From: Trichococcus collinsii
GTDB lineage: Bacteria; Bacillota; Bacilli; Lactobacillales; Aerococcaceae
Direction: 5' to 3'
Assembly: GCF_900107505.1 (NCBI RefSeq)
Contig: NZ_FNQH01000007.1
Location: forward strand, 30,719-94,718
DNA length: 64,000 nucleotides
The number at the start of each line of letters is the position of its first letter. The first letter of the stretch is position 1. A program made the translations under genes and the position numbers. This document shows positions 35,021 through 43,110 of this stretch, in pieces. The notes beneath the pieces were generated by a model. That model made no database searches, was not told the origin of the DNA, and saw only the letters and a list, made by a program, of their open reading frames with translations.

Positions 35021-36172
35021 TCAGGAATATTTCTTCATCGAAACTAGTTGGATCAGGACAATCGCCAAGCTGGTCAGGAGGGCGACGAAGACGATGCTGT
35101 GGATGCCGCTGAGGTTGATGACGACGGCAGCCAGGCTAGCGCCGAACGCACCGCCCAATTGGATCAAGGAACCATTGATGCTGAGCATGAAGCTGGATTT
35201 GTTATCGGTCACTTGGGCGATGCCGGTGTTGAGCTGCAGACCGGTGAACCAGGCGCTCATCAGCCACACGATGATGAAGAGCACACTTAACCATTTCGAT
35301 GGTTGGAAAACAAGGATCAGCAGCATTGCTGCCGTTTGGAGCACCGCCCCGAGCATCATTGATTTGGCGTATCCGATGGCATCCGATACGTGGCCACCGA
35401 TCAGATTGCCCGTAAAACTGGCGAGGCCAAGCGCAACCAGTACCAGGCTCATCAGCGGTTCGATGGAAGGGAAAAGCAGCAACAAGTACGGGGTCGCATA
35501 GGTGTAGAATGCGTTGTACCCCATGAACATGATCAACGTATAGGCAAGCAGCAGCGACGTTTTCCCATCCTTAAAGAACTGCAGCTCTTTTTTCAGATCT
35601 AGCTTGGTGGCCTCGTGATCTGCTTTCGGCAAATACTTCAGAAAATAAGCAAGCGACAACAGCATCATGCCGTTCAGTATCCAAAAAATGCTGCGCCAGT
35701 CCAGAACGGCGGACAAGACCCGCGTCAGCGGAATGCCGATGACAAGCGCCAAGGAACTCCCCATGATATAGAAAGCCAAGGAACGTCCTTGCCTATCTTT
35801 GGGGGAAAGCGCCAAGACCGTCGAAATGGCCAACACGCCATAGCTATTGGCGGAAATCCCCATCAGGAACCGGACGATGAGCAGCTGCAAAAAGTTTTGG
35901 GCATAGATGAGCGCGAATGTCATCAAAATCGTTATCAACAGCATCAACTTCAGCATCTTGCTTCGTTCTATCTTCCTGAACAAAATCAAGGTTATGGGCA
36001 CCCCGAATGCAGCCCCATAGGAATACATCGTGTTCAACAGACCGGACTCGGCCACCGTAATGCCCAACGAAAGGGCGACCTTGTCCAAAATGCCGCTGAA
36101 CACAAAAGCGGTCATGGCAAGCACAAAGCTCATCACGCTGAAGACCAGCAAAGTAAGATTTATTTTTTTCAT
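35021..36172 (-). CDS. MFS transporter (DHA1-type efflux permease)
   Basis: A 383-residue, twelve-helix major facilitator with the loop 2-3 region shortened (LILFRKIERSKML), RFLMGISANSYGVL in helix 4 and a motif C-like GSSLALVIGIPLTRVL in helix 5. This resembles AraJ/PbuE/YdhP-type drug or sugar exporters. The ATG has AAAGGAGA upstream. The most telling feature is its promoter (36337-36367), which has the 19-base spacer of MerR-controlled genes, so it is probably induced by a small toxic compound. Confidence 0.85.
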   Translation of the reverse strand: MKKINLTLLVFSVMSFVLAMTAFVFSGILDKVALSLGITVAESGLLNTMYSYGAAFGVPITLILFRKIERSKMLKLMLLITILMTFALIYAQNFLQLLIVRFLMGISANSYGVLAISTVLALSPKDRQGRSLAFYIMGSSLALVIGIPLTRVLSAVLDWRSIFWILNGMMLLSLAYFLKYLPKADHEATKLDLKKELQFFKDGKTSLLLAYTLIMFMGYNAFYTYATPYLLLLFPSIEPLMSLVLVALGLASFTGNLIGGHVSDAIGYAKSMMLGAVLQTAAMLLILVFQPSKWLSVLFIIVWLMSAWFTGLQLNTGIAQVTDNKSSFMLSINGSLIQLGGAFGASLAAVVINLSGIHSIVFVALLTSLAIVLIQLVSMKKYS

Positions 36173-36283
36173 ATCATTCTCCTTTATAAGAGTGATTTTT
36201 TACGTTGATTAAAGGGGTATCTGAATTTTTCGGATGCGCATTTATTATCTACACTCTTTTCGTTAGCGGTTACATGATTAGGC

Positions 36284-36547
36284 ATGTACGATTTTGTAAT
36301 GCCAACTTTCTTCACACAGAATCCGAACCTCAATGTATTATACATGTTAACCTTAACTTTAAGTCAAGCCTTAATAAAATCAATGGGAAAACAGATAAGA
36401 ACATTACATATTACTTTGATGAAGGCCAGTAGGGATGTAAAAGATGAGTTCCAAGTAACCAAAGTATTGCTGAACACAGGGCCTTATGCATATACGAGAG
36501 AATCAGATGGGGTTGATGTGATTCCGATTGAGATGTTGGGCGTTTGA
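36284..36547 (+). pseudogene. Uncertain reading frame, perhaps with a decayed merR start
   Basis: An 87-codon open frame with no ribosome site. It contains IRTLH, and the next frame reads YYFDEGQ at the same spot (about 36396-36430), which together resemble the IRTLxYYDExG helix-turn-helix of MerR proteins after a frameshift. The rest (VLLNTGPYAYTRESDG) is not recognised. It lies within the 516-base gap between the divergent MFS promoter and the aldo/keto reductase gene. It may not be a gene at all. Confidence 0.2.
36337..36367 (-). promoter_or_regulatory. MerR-type promoter (19-base spacer) for the MFS gene
   Basis: On the minus strand, TTGACT (36367-36362), a 19-base spacer and TATAAT (36342-36337). 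The spacer holds the partial dyad ACTTAAAGTTAAGGT. Over-long spacers with a central dyad are the hallmark of MerR-family activation. It lies 165 bases upstream of the MFS start. Confidence 0.65.
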
Positions 36548-36589
36548 ATATTCCGGCAGAAAAACATGCATTGCTTATAGTGAAACAGA

Positions 36590-36625
36590 AATCAAAAAAG
36601 ACACGGACGCGTGTCTTTTTTGATT
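36590..36625. terminator. Bidirectional terminator upstream of the aldo/keto reductase end
   Basis: ATCAAAAAAGACACG and CGTGTCTTTTTTGAT form a 15-pair stem with T6 on either strand. It ends transcription of the aldo/keto reductase gene on the minus strand. Confidence 0.88.
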
Positions 36626-36688
36626 CCTATTTTTGCAATTGTAATGCTTATACATCTTTGTGCTTAGCGTCCCATCTGGCGCATCCGC

Positions 36689-37543
36689 TTACGCTTGCTT
36701 ATCGTAGTTCATGCGTGCCAGTAAAAACAGACGGTGCATCCATTTCGGCAGATTGAAGAAGCGTTTGCCTTTGTCGAGTTGGGAGATTTGCTCCAATTCA
36801 GCTGCTGTCAGTTCAAAATCAAAAATATCCAGATTACTGTCTATGTGAGCTGGATTTTTCGAACCTGGAATGACAATATTTCCTGTTTGAACATGCCAAT
36901 GCAAGATGATCTGTACAACGGATTTATTGTATTTACTTGCCAATTCTGTAAAGCTTGGTTCGGCAAGCAAGTGTTTGTCAGCTGAACCAAGTGGATACCA
37001 AGCTTCAAGCGCAATATTATCCTTAGCAAGTTGTGCTTTTAAATCTTTTTGTTGGAAATAAGGGTGGCATTCCACCTGCACAACAGCAGGTTTGATGGTT
37101 CCTTCAGCCAGCACCTTATCCAATTCAGGTCCGGTAAAGTTAGAAAGACCAATAGCCTTAATCTTTCCAGTTTTTACAGCCTCTTCCATAGCTTTCCAAG
37201 CGCCTAGATAATCGCCTACTGGTTGATGTAAAAGCATGAGATCAAGGTAATCGACACCTAAACGGTTCAGGGTATCCTCAATTGCTTGCTCGGCTTTTTC
37301 ATATTTATATTCTGTCGGCCAGATTTTGGAGGTCAGGAAAATTTCACTTCGATTGATGCCTGATTTTTTGATAGCACGACCAACAGCTTTTTCATTCATG
37401 TAAATATTTGCCGTATCAATCAATTGATACCCGTTTCTCAAGGCATGTTCCACGGAATATTCTGCATCTGTTGGACTGATCCGATACGTTCCGATCCCAA
37501 GGCTTGGAATAATCTCATTATTATTTAAAGTTGTATATCTCAT
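36689..37543 (-). CDS. Aldo/keto reductase
   Basis: A 284-residue NADPH-dependent oxidoreductase with the catalytic tetrad Asp43, Tyr48, Lys73 and His106 (LIDTANIYMNE, FLTSKIW, LMLLHQP). The IPGSKNPAHIDSNLDIFDF region near the C-terminus binds the cofactor. It reduces aldehydes or ketones; the natural substrate is unknown, with members active on 2,5-diketogluconate, methylglyoxal and others. The start has AAGGAGGAAACA. It lies between the MFS pump and an NTF2-like gene on the same strand, possibly a detoxification group. Confidence 0.92.
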   Translation of the reverse strand: MRYTTLNNNEIIPSLGIGTYRISPTDAEYSVEHALRNGYQLIDTANIYMNEKAVGRAIKKSGINRSEIFLTSKIWPTEYKYEKAEQAIEDTLNRLGVDYLDLMLLHQPVGDYLGAWKAMEEAVKTGKIKAIGLSNFTGPELDKVLAEGTIKPAVVQVECHPYFQQKDLKAQLAKDNIALEAWYPLGSADKHLLAEPSFTELASKYNKSVVQIILHWHVQTGNIVIPGSKNPAHIDSNLDIFDFELTAAELEQISQLDKGKRFFNLPKWMHRLFLLARMNYDKQA

Positions 37544-37704
37544 TGTTTCCTCCTTATTTAGTAAAAGCGCCGCTATTTTTCAAAAAAAACGGAAGCATAT
37601 TGTAAATGTATTCTTGAAAGTAAAAATTGGTCTTTTGCGCATCTCCTCCACATAGTTTAACACTTTCGCAGTAACGAACAGCATCGTAAGCCTATCCGAG
37701 TTCC

Positions 37705-38091
37705 TCACATTTTGTAGGTATCGAAATCAGTTGCTATCCGGGTGAAGGTCTCGGCGGCTAATTTCCAGCCTCCAGCAGTCTTTGTGAAGACTTCCGAGAG
37801 GATAAAAGGATTTTGTACTTCATTTCCCCCGATTACTGCCGTTAAGATCAGTTTTTTGAAAATAATGGCGGTGCTGCCGTAGTCCTCAACGTATTCCTCT
37901 GCAATATCAACCGCTTTGAAAATAAAGATTTTGTCATTAAATACTTCGAGTTCCCCTGCCTTATCAAAAGTGATGCCCATATGAACAAAGCGTGCGTTGT
38001 CAGCAATGAATCCTGCAACTGCGGTCATATCATTTGCTAGCTTTGCATCCCAAATTTGTGCGGAAATGCGTTGAACATCGTATGTTGTCAA
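37705..38091 (-). CDS. NTF2-like (SnoaL/DUF4440-type) protein
   Basis: 128 residues with the cone-shaped NTF2-like pattern: an N-terminal helix pair (AQIWDAKLANDMTAVAGFIADNARFVHMG), then beta strands ending in GGWKLAAETFTRI. Such proteins are small-molecule binding or isomerase-like; the role here is unknown. An ATG at 38097 is too close to the GGGGAG; TTG at 38091 is seven bases away and preferred. Confidence 0.75.
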   Translation of the reverse strand: MTTYDVQRISAQIWDAKLANDMTAVAGFIADNARFVHMGITFDKAGELEVFNDKIFIFKAVDIAEEYVEDYGSTAIIFKKLILTAVIGGNEVQNPFILSEVFTKTAGGWKLAAETFTRIATDFDTYKM

Positions 38092-38364
38092 AATCATTCT
38101 CCCCTATCATTAATAAGTTTAATCAGAAATCAAGAGTAGCATTCATTCTTGATCGTGATGATAAACCTATTCTAAACCGTGGAGTCAGGACCATAGCAAG
38201 TATTTTAATTGTTATTATATTTCTTACCCTGAGAGTGGTTATACATTCAACCCGCTCTCCGTCTTTATAAGTAGAGACTCAGATAGCGATTCACCTTTAC
38301 GGTGTCATCGGTAAGGTCTAAGCACATAAATGGGAAGTAGGGTGAATGATGAATAAGACGGAAA

Positions 38365-38511
38365 ATGAAATATATGGGAAGGGATCGATTCCAGAAGCAC
38401 AAGAAACAATTGGTTGAAAGAGGGTATCTGACGATCAGAAAAGATGCGTCGGTAAACGGCAGATACAGCACGAATGTATATGTGATCCAGGAACGGGTTG
38501 TCAAGGGATAA
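38365..38511 (+). pseudogene. C-terminal fragment of a winged-helix protein (phage/plasmid replication type)
   Basis: A 48-codon frame reading GRDRFQKHKKQLVERGYLTI, then a lysine-rich wing and STNVYVIQE. This looks like the recognition helix and wing of a wHTH protein as found in phage or plasmid replication proteins. An in-frame stop lies just upstream at 38350 and no N-terminal part is found, so it is a relic. It is followed by a good terminator, as if it once ended an operon. Confidence 0.45.
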
Positions 38512-38534
38512 CTCAGAACGGAAAATCAAACATA

Positions 38535-38579
38535 AGAAGGACTGACCTAAACCGAAAATGGTTTAAGGCAGTCCTTTTT
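38535..38579 (+). terminator. Terminator after the wHTH fragment
   Basis: AAGGACTGACCTAAACC pairs with GGTTTAAGGCAGTCCTT, followed by T5. Confidence 0.75.
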
Positions 38580-38628
38580 GCGTAGCGATTGGAGTCTAAT
38601 GACAAGGTTTTTGCATAACCAGAGAAAT

Positions 38629-38659
38629 AATTATGGAGTTATCGGATAACTCCATAATT
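38629..38659. repeat. Perfect palindrome with 14-bp arms
   Basis: AATTATGGAGTTAT and ATAACTCCATAATT are separated by CGG. It stands in the decayed region 38.1-39.0 kb, 10 bases before the histidine-kinase relic. It may be an old operator or the end of a lost element. Confidence 0.5.
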
Positions 38660-38669
38660 AAAATACAAA

Positions 38670-38827
38670 ATCATCATAGAACAGAAGAAATTCTACATCC
38701 AGAATACCGAAACCGGCTTCGGTATGGCTCTCGTCCTGCGTGTCGTGAATCTGTTGAAAGGCGCTATCACTGTTGGAAGCACGTTGGGGAAGGGACGAAA
38801 ATGATGGCGGAGCTGCTGAGGGGATAG
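38670..38827 (+). pseudogene. Relic of a sensor histidine kinase (C-terminal ATPase end)
   Basis: One frame reads TGFGMALVLRVVNLLKGAI followed by TVGSTLGKG, the G2-box end of a HATPase_c domain. The frame then breaks near 38790-38797, and another frame continues EGTKMMAELLRG to a stop, just as expected for a kinase C-terminus. Nothing of the kinase core precedes it. It is a frameshifted, truncated remnant. The remaining 220 bases up to the sigma-factor promoter show nothing I recognise. Confidence 0.5.
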
Positions 38828-39046
38828 AAGCCTTCGAAGAGGATTAGTATATTTGGGTAACTAACCAAGAGAGTTTTCAGTCAATCCCGCTACTATAATA
38901 GTTATTTGAGTGAAAACCTAGGGGCGTTATTTAATCCCAATTGCCTCTTAAAGCTGGTAAATAAGGCTTATCACGATGAGCGTCTACTATTGTATCCAGA
39001 ATTTAGATCCAGGAAAAGTTTAGTGAATAAAAAATCAAACTAATGT

Positions 39047-39074
39047 TTGACAGCGCTTTCTTTATCAGTATAAT
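39047..39074 (+). promoter_or_regulatory. Promoter of the sigma-factor gene
   Basis: Consensus TTGACA, a 16-base spacer and consensus TATAAT, 73 bases before the start codon. Start of transcription is expected near 39081. Confidence 0.8.
39048..39061. promoter_or_regulatory. cre-like site overlapping the sigma-factor -35
   Basis: TGACAGCGCTTTCT matches the CcpA operator consensus except at positions 4 and 14, and covers the -35 and part of the spacer, a location for repression. Confidence 0.55.
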
Positions 39075-39085
39075 AGGTGTTAGGT

Positions 39086-39119
39086 AATATATCATATATC
39101 CAGAGATATATGATATATT
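39086..39119. promoter_or_regulatory. Perfect 15-bp-arm palindrome in the sigma-factor leader
   Basis: AATATATCATATATC and GATATATGATATATT flank CAGA. It begins about 5 bases after the expected transcription start and ends 27 bases before the ATG. It could be a repressor operator or an RNA hairpin near the ribosome site. Confidence 0.65.
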
Positions 39120-39146
39120 GCCAATAAAATCTTGGGGGATTAAATA

Positions 39147-39752
39147 ATGAATGAAGAAATGGAACTATCGGAACACAGCCCTGAACAGTTGGTGGCGCTG
39201 ATCCAACAAGGGCACCCTATGTACTTTGAAGAACTCTTCTATAGGTTTTTACCACTAGTTAAAAAGTTCAACAAAGCTTATTACCTACGTTCTTTGGAAC
39301 AAGAGGATTTTTGGCAAGAGGCCCGCATGGTGCTGCATAAGGCAATTCAGTCTTATGTTCCCGAGAAAGGCTTGCAGTTTGCGAGTTTCTACAAATTAAC
39401 CCTGAAGCACCACATTTTTAGCTTGATCAGGAAAGAAAGCGCCGTTAAGCGAAAGATTGATAAAGGCGCTGTGTCGTTGGATGCAATCCTGGAAAATCAA
39501 TACAGCAACCATACGGAATATTCCTTTGAGGGTGTCGTTTCCATGCACTTCTCTCCTGAAGAAATCGTTATGGTGAAAGAAAGTGCCTCGGGTTACTTTG
39601 AGATTTTGTCTGATTTCGAACAAGCTGTGTTCATTCATTTCATCAACGGTTCCTCTTTCCAAACAATTGCTGAAGAGTTGAATTGCGAAGTGACTTCTAT
39701 TAAGAACGCCTATGATCGTTGCCACCGAAAAATGAAACGTTTGTTAGATTGA
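39147..39752 (+). CDS. Sigma-70 family factor, SigH/ComX-like
   Basis: A 201-residue sigma factor with a region 2 (FEELFYRFLPLVKKFNKAYY, then EQEDFWQEARMVLHKAI) and a region 4 helix-turn-helix (SFQTIAEELNCEVTSIKNAYDR). Its position between rae1 and rpmG/secE, though now at a distance, is that of sigH. In lactic acid bacteria, such SigH/ComX-like factors direct competence genes; radA and a prepilin peptidase are in the same window. Start ATG has a GGGGG ribosome site. Its promoter carries a cre-like site and a large palindrome. Confidence 0.82.
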   Translation: MNEEMELSEHSPEQLVALIQQGHPMYFEELFYRFLPLVKKFNKAYYLRSLEQEDFWQEARMVLHKAIQSYVPEKGLQFASFYKLTLKHHIFSLIRKESAVKRKIDKGAVSLDAILENQYSNHTEYSFEGVVSMHFSPEEIVMVKESASGYFEILSDFEQAVFIHFINGSSFQTIAEELNCEVTSIKNAYDRCHRKMKRLLD

Positions 39753-39761
39753 TATCCGAAT

Positions 39762-39800
39762 AATGCCTCGCCGGAAAAACTTTCCGGCGGGGTATTTTTT
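39762..39800 (+). terminator. Terminator after the sigma-factor gene
   Basis: AATGCCTCGCCGGAAA pairs with TTTCCGGCGGGGTATT and leads into T6. Confidence 0.88.
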
Positions 39801-39889
39801 CTTTTCCCGAAATACATGTCCGAAGTTCATTTCTTTGGCTCAATTGTGCTACACTTTAGGTACGAATTTTAATAAGCAAGGACAAACTT

Positions 39890-40477
39890 ATGAATAAAAA
39901 TAAACGGTTGATCTATATTTCATTATTGGCTGCGCAGGGGGTGGTCATCACGATGCTGGAGCGGGCGATTCCGTTTCCGTTCGCGTTTGCGCCGGGTGCG
40001 AAGCTGGGTTTGGCGAACATCATTACGTTGTTGGCAATCTTTACGCTACCGTATAAGGACAGTCTGAAGGTCGTGTGGATGCGGCTGTTAATCTCGACAT
40101 TGTTGGGCGGGACGTTATCGACCTTCCTGTACAGTTTTGCGGGGGCTTTTTTGAGTTATGGCGGGATGCTTTTGGTCCGACTTTTGGGTCCGAAGCGGGT
40201 CAGCATGATCGGCATCAGTGCTGCCGGCGGGATTTTGCATAATGTCGGCCAGTTGGCGATGGCGAGCCTGATTGCGCAATCCTTCAGCGTGATGCTCTAC
40301 TTGCCGATTCTTTCCATTACCGGCATCTTCTCGGGAATCGCGGTCGGTGTGGCAGCGAATTACTTGTTGGAGCACGTTTCGACGATTCGTCAGTTCCAAT
40401 TGGAGGAGTCCGCTAAAAGTAAATTGACGAAAGCGTGGTATGAGGCTTCATTGGTCTACCGGGATAAGAAAGGCTAG
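39890..40477 (+). CDS. eetB: EetB-type membrane protein (Gx transporter / heptaprenyl diphosphate synthase component I family)
   Basis: A 195-residue integral membrane protein with about five to six helices and the family signature PFAFAPGAKLGLANIITLLA. The family is often annotated as heptaprenyl diphosphate synthase component I, but in Listeria monocytogenes, the homologue EetB is needed for flavin-based extracellular electron transfer. Here it stands directly before ndh2, eetA and the quinone genes, supporting the EET role. ECF-transporter-like folding is inferred. It starts after AAGGACAAACTT. Confidence 0.82.
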   Translation: MNKNKRLIYISLLAAQGVVITMLERAIPFPFAFAPGAKLGLANIITLLAIFTLPYKDSLKVVWMRLLISTLLGGTLSTFLYSFAGAFLSYGGMLLVRLLGPKRVSMIGISAAGGILHNVGQLAMASLIAQSFSVMLYLPILSITGIFSGIAVGVAANYLLEHVSTIRQFQLEESAKSKLTKAWYEASLVYRDKKG

Positions 40478-40601
40478 TGGTTTATTGCGGTAACCTCTCC
40501 AATGCGAAAGGTTTTAAGCCGACCCGTGAGGAAGAAAACAAGGTGAAAAATATGAAAAAATGCTCATACAGAAACTTTTCCTGCTACTTCCACTTTTTGC
40601 A

Positions 40602-40630
40602 TGGACAATTATTCACAAATACACTATACT
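40602..40630 (+). promoter_or_regulatory. Promoter of the ndh2-eetA-dmkB unit
   Basis: TGGACA, a 17-base spacer and TATACT, 73 bases before the ndh2 start. Confidence 0.65.
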
Positions 40631-40702
40631 TATAAATGTGGTTATTTTAAATAAGTGAATGAGCGCTGCGAGGCGCTGGACATAGAAAAAGGAGACTGCC
40701 AA

Positions 40703-42580
40703 ATGAGCAAAAAGAATATTGTGGTTGTGGGAGCAGGTTTCGCCGGTGTGGCTGCCGCTAAGAAATTATCCCGACATTTCAAGAAAAATCCGGATGTCTT
40801 GATCACCTTGATCGACAAACATTCCTACCAGACATATATGACCGAATTGCATGAGGTGGCAGCGGGACGTGTGCAGCCCGACGCTATCCAATACGATCTG
40901 CAACGTCTGTTCAGCCGTAACAGAAACGTAGATATCATTACGGATGAAGTGACCCATGTGGACCGTGAAGCGAAAGTGGTCACGACAAGCAGCCACAGCT
41001 TCAACTATGACTACCTGATCCTGGCAATGGGTGGCGAGCCGAATACGTTCAACGTACCGGGCGTCGATGAGAATGGTTTCACGATGTGGTCATGGGAAGA
41101 TGCTAACAAAATTCGCCGTCATATCCAGGATACAGTCGAAGCAGCCTCAAATGAACACAATGATGAAAAACGCAAAGCAATGTTGACTGCTGTAGTCAGT
41201 GGAGCAGGTTTTACCGGTGTGGAACTTGTCGGCGACTTGATGGAATGGAAAGACCAACTGGCTAGGGCCAACAAATTGGATCCCGCTGAATTCAGCCTTT
41301 ATCTGGTTGAAGCTGCGCCCCAGATTCTGGGTGTCGTTACCGAAAAGGAACAACAAAAAGCTGAGAAATACATGCGCAAGCAAGGTATCCAGATCATCAA
41401 AGGCAATGGCGTCGCGAACGTTCAAAAGGATAGCGTTGAGTTGTCAGATGGAACGGTCATACCGACACATACACTGATTTGGACGGCAGGGGTAAAAGCC
41501 AACACGGATGCAGCAGCTTACGGCATCGAGCAAGCAAGAGCGGGCCGTTTGGTAGCCAATAAATACATGGAAGCGAAAGATTCCGAAGGCGTCTATCTGG
41601 CAGGGGACTTGGTCTACTACGAAGAGCCTGACAAAAACAACGCGCCAGTACCGCAGATTGTGCAATCCGCAGAACAAACGGGACACACAGCGGCCGCCAA
41701 CATCATCGCTTCTATCGAAGGCACAGAGAAGACGGAACACAAAGGCACGTATCAAGGATTCATGATTTCGATCGGTTCCCGTTATGGCGTTGCCTACTTG
41801 ATGGACAAAATCCATTTGAGCGGCTTCATAGCAATGTTGGTGAAACACATGGTGAACTTGTTCTACTTCATGACGATTGGTTCAGGTTATTATTTCGTGC
41901 AATACATTTATCATGAATTCTTCCATATCAAAGAAAAACGCAACATCTTCCGTGGTCACTTGTCCCGTTTGGGTAATGTGCTTTGGGCACTGCCATTGCG
42001 TGTCTTCTACGGCAGTATGTGGACATGGGAAGCACTCAAGAAGATTTTCGGGCTGTACGGTACGACTTCTTGGTTCGGCGATGAAGTTGTCCTGCCTTTT
42101 GCATGGCTGAAGGAAGCGACAACCGGCGCATCCGAAGCGGTAACCGACACGGCTGCTGCTGTCAGCCATCCGGTATTCGGTTTGAGCTATGCGTATGGTG
42201 AAGAACCGATGATGATCTTCAAAGAAGCGCCTGAGTGGTTCAACAGCATCATGCAAGTCATGATCCCGAATCCGGAAATGGCTTTGTTCTTCCAGAAATT
42301 CATGACGATCGTCGAGTTGCTGATCGGTTTGGCGATCATCGCGGGCTTGTTCACTTTCCTGGCGAATGCCGCAACGATCGCTTTGGTGATCTCGTTCTCC
42401 TTATCCGGTATGTTCTACTGGGTGAATATGTGGTTCATTCCGGTGGCCATCTCCTTGATGAACGGTTCAGGCAGAGCCTTCGGGTTGGACTACTATGTGA
42501 TTCCGTGGATCCAGAAGAAACTTGACAACTGGTGGTATGGTAAGACAAAATCAATCTATAGACCGGGTGTCGGTCAATAA
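40703..42580 (+). CDS. ndh2: Type II NADH dehydrogenase of the EET pathway, with C-terminal membrane domain
   Basis: A 625-residue protein. Residues 1 to about 390 are a flavoprotein oxidoreductase with FAD motif VVVGAGFAGVAAAKKL (Gly10, Gly12, Gly15), the NAD-binding VVSGAGFTGVELVGDL and VYLAGDLVYYEE. A C-terminal extension of over 200 residues has several hydrophobic helices (GLAIIAGLFTFLANAATIAL and others). This two-part form is that of Listeria Ndh2, which passes electrons from NADH to a membrane demethylmenaquinone. The frame opens at 40655, but AAAAGGAGACTGCC fixes ATG 40703. Confidence 0.9.
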   Translation: MSKKNIVVVGAGFAGVAAAKKLSRHFKKNPDVLITLIDKHSYQTYMTELHEVAAGRVQPDAIQYDLQRLFSRNRNVDIITDEVTHVDREAKVVTTSSHSFNYDYLILAMGGEPNTFNVPGVDENGFTMWSWEDANKIRRHIQDTVEAASNEHNDEKRKAMLTAVVSGAGFTGVELVGDLMEWKDQLARANKLDPAEFSLYLVEAAPQILGVVTEKEQQKAEKYMRKQGIQIIKGNGVANVQKDSVELSDGTVIPTHTLIWTAGVKANTDAAAYGIEQARAGRLVANKYMEAKDSEGVYLAGDLVYYEEPDKNNAPVPQIVQSAEQTGHTAAANIIASIEGTEKTEHKGTYQGFMISIGSRYGVAYLMDKIHLSGFIAMLVKHMVNLFYFMTIGSGYYFVQYIYHEFFHIKEKRNIFRGHLSRLGNVLWALPLRVFYGSMWTWEALKKIFGLYGTTSWFGDEVVLPFAWLKEATTGASEAVTDTAAAVSHPVFGLSYAYGEEPMMIFKEAPEWFNSIMQVMIPNPEMALFFQKFMTIVELLIGLAIIAGLFTFLANAATIALVISFSLSGMFYWVNMWFIPVAISLMNGSGRAFGLDYYVIPWIQKKLDNWWYGKTKSIYRPGVGQ

Positions 42581-42592
42581 TAACGATCTAAC

Positions 42593-42628
42593 AGGGTTAA
42601 GGTGGGGAGACTTGCCTTAGCCCTTTTC
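42593..42628 (+). terminator. Hairpin after ndh2
   Basis: AGGGTTAAGG pairs with CCTTAGCCCT, followed by TTTTC. A partial terminator before eetA. Confidence 0.6.
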
Positions 42629-42651
42629 TTTTCAGAAGAGAGGGACGGGAA

Positions 42652-43074
42652 ATGAGAAAATACCTGAAAATGATCCGTAGGGGCGACCTGCTCATCATCC
42701 TTTTTTTGATGGCGGCTTCCTTCCTGCCGTTGGGGGTCTTCTCCTATCATCAAGCCAATGCGGATAGCGCGGATAATATCGCAGTCATCAGCGTGGACGG
42801 CAAAGTGGTGAAGGAATTTGTCCTGAAAGAGGACGGCAAAACGGAGACCTATGTCTATCAGGACGACCATGGGCATGAGAATGTGATCGTGCGGGAAGGA
42901 TCCCAAATCAGGATTACTTCTGCCGATTGCGACGACCAATTGTGTGTGCGCATGGGCGCGAAGGATGGCATCGGGGAGACAATCATGTGTCTGCCGAACC
43001 GTGTGCTTATTGAGGTGCGGGGTGCCCAAGGGACGACCGCGGACGATGAAGAGGCCCTCGACATTATCTCCTGA
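42652..43074 (+). CDS. eetA: EetA-type NusG domain II protein
   Basis: A 140-residue protein with one N-terminal membrane helix (LLIILFLMAASFLPLGVF) and an extracellular NusG_II domain containing the motif SADCDDQLCVRMG...CLPNRVLIEV with three Cys. In Listeria, EetA, with EetB, is required for electron transfer to surface FMN-proteins; the electron route through it is not settled. Good ribosome site (AGAGGGACGGGA). It is followed after 37 bases by the prenyl synthase. Confidence 0.88.
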   Translation: MRKYLKMIRRGDLLIILFLMAASFLPLGVFSYHQANADSADNIAVISVDGKVVKEFVLKEDGKTETYVYQDDHGHENVIVREGSQIRITSADCDDQLCVRMGAKDGIGETIMCLPNRVLIEVRGAQGTTADDEEALDIIS

Positions 43075-43110
43075 AAAATACTTTAAGGGCAGAACAAAAG
43101 GAGTTTCAGT

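Noticed and set aside
38281..38364. Continuation of the wHTH fragment upstream
   Set aside because: An in-frame stop at 38350 and no similar residues in other frames; only the C-terminal part can be supported.
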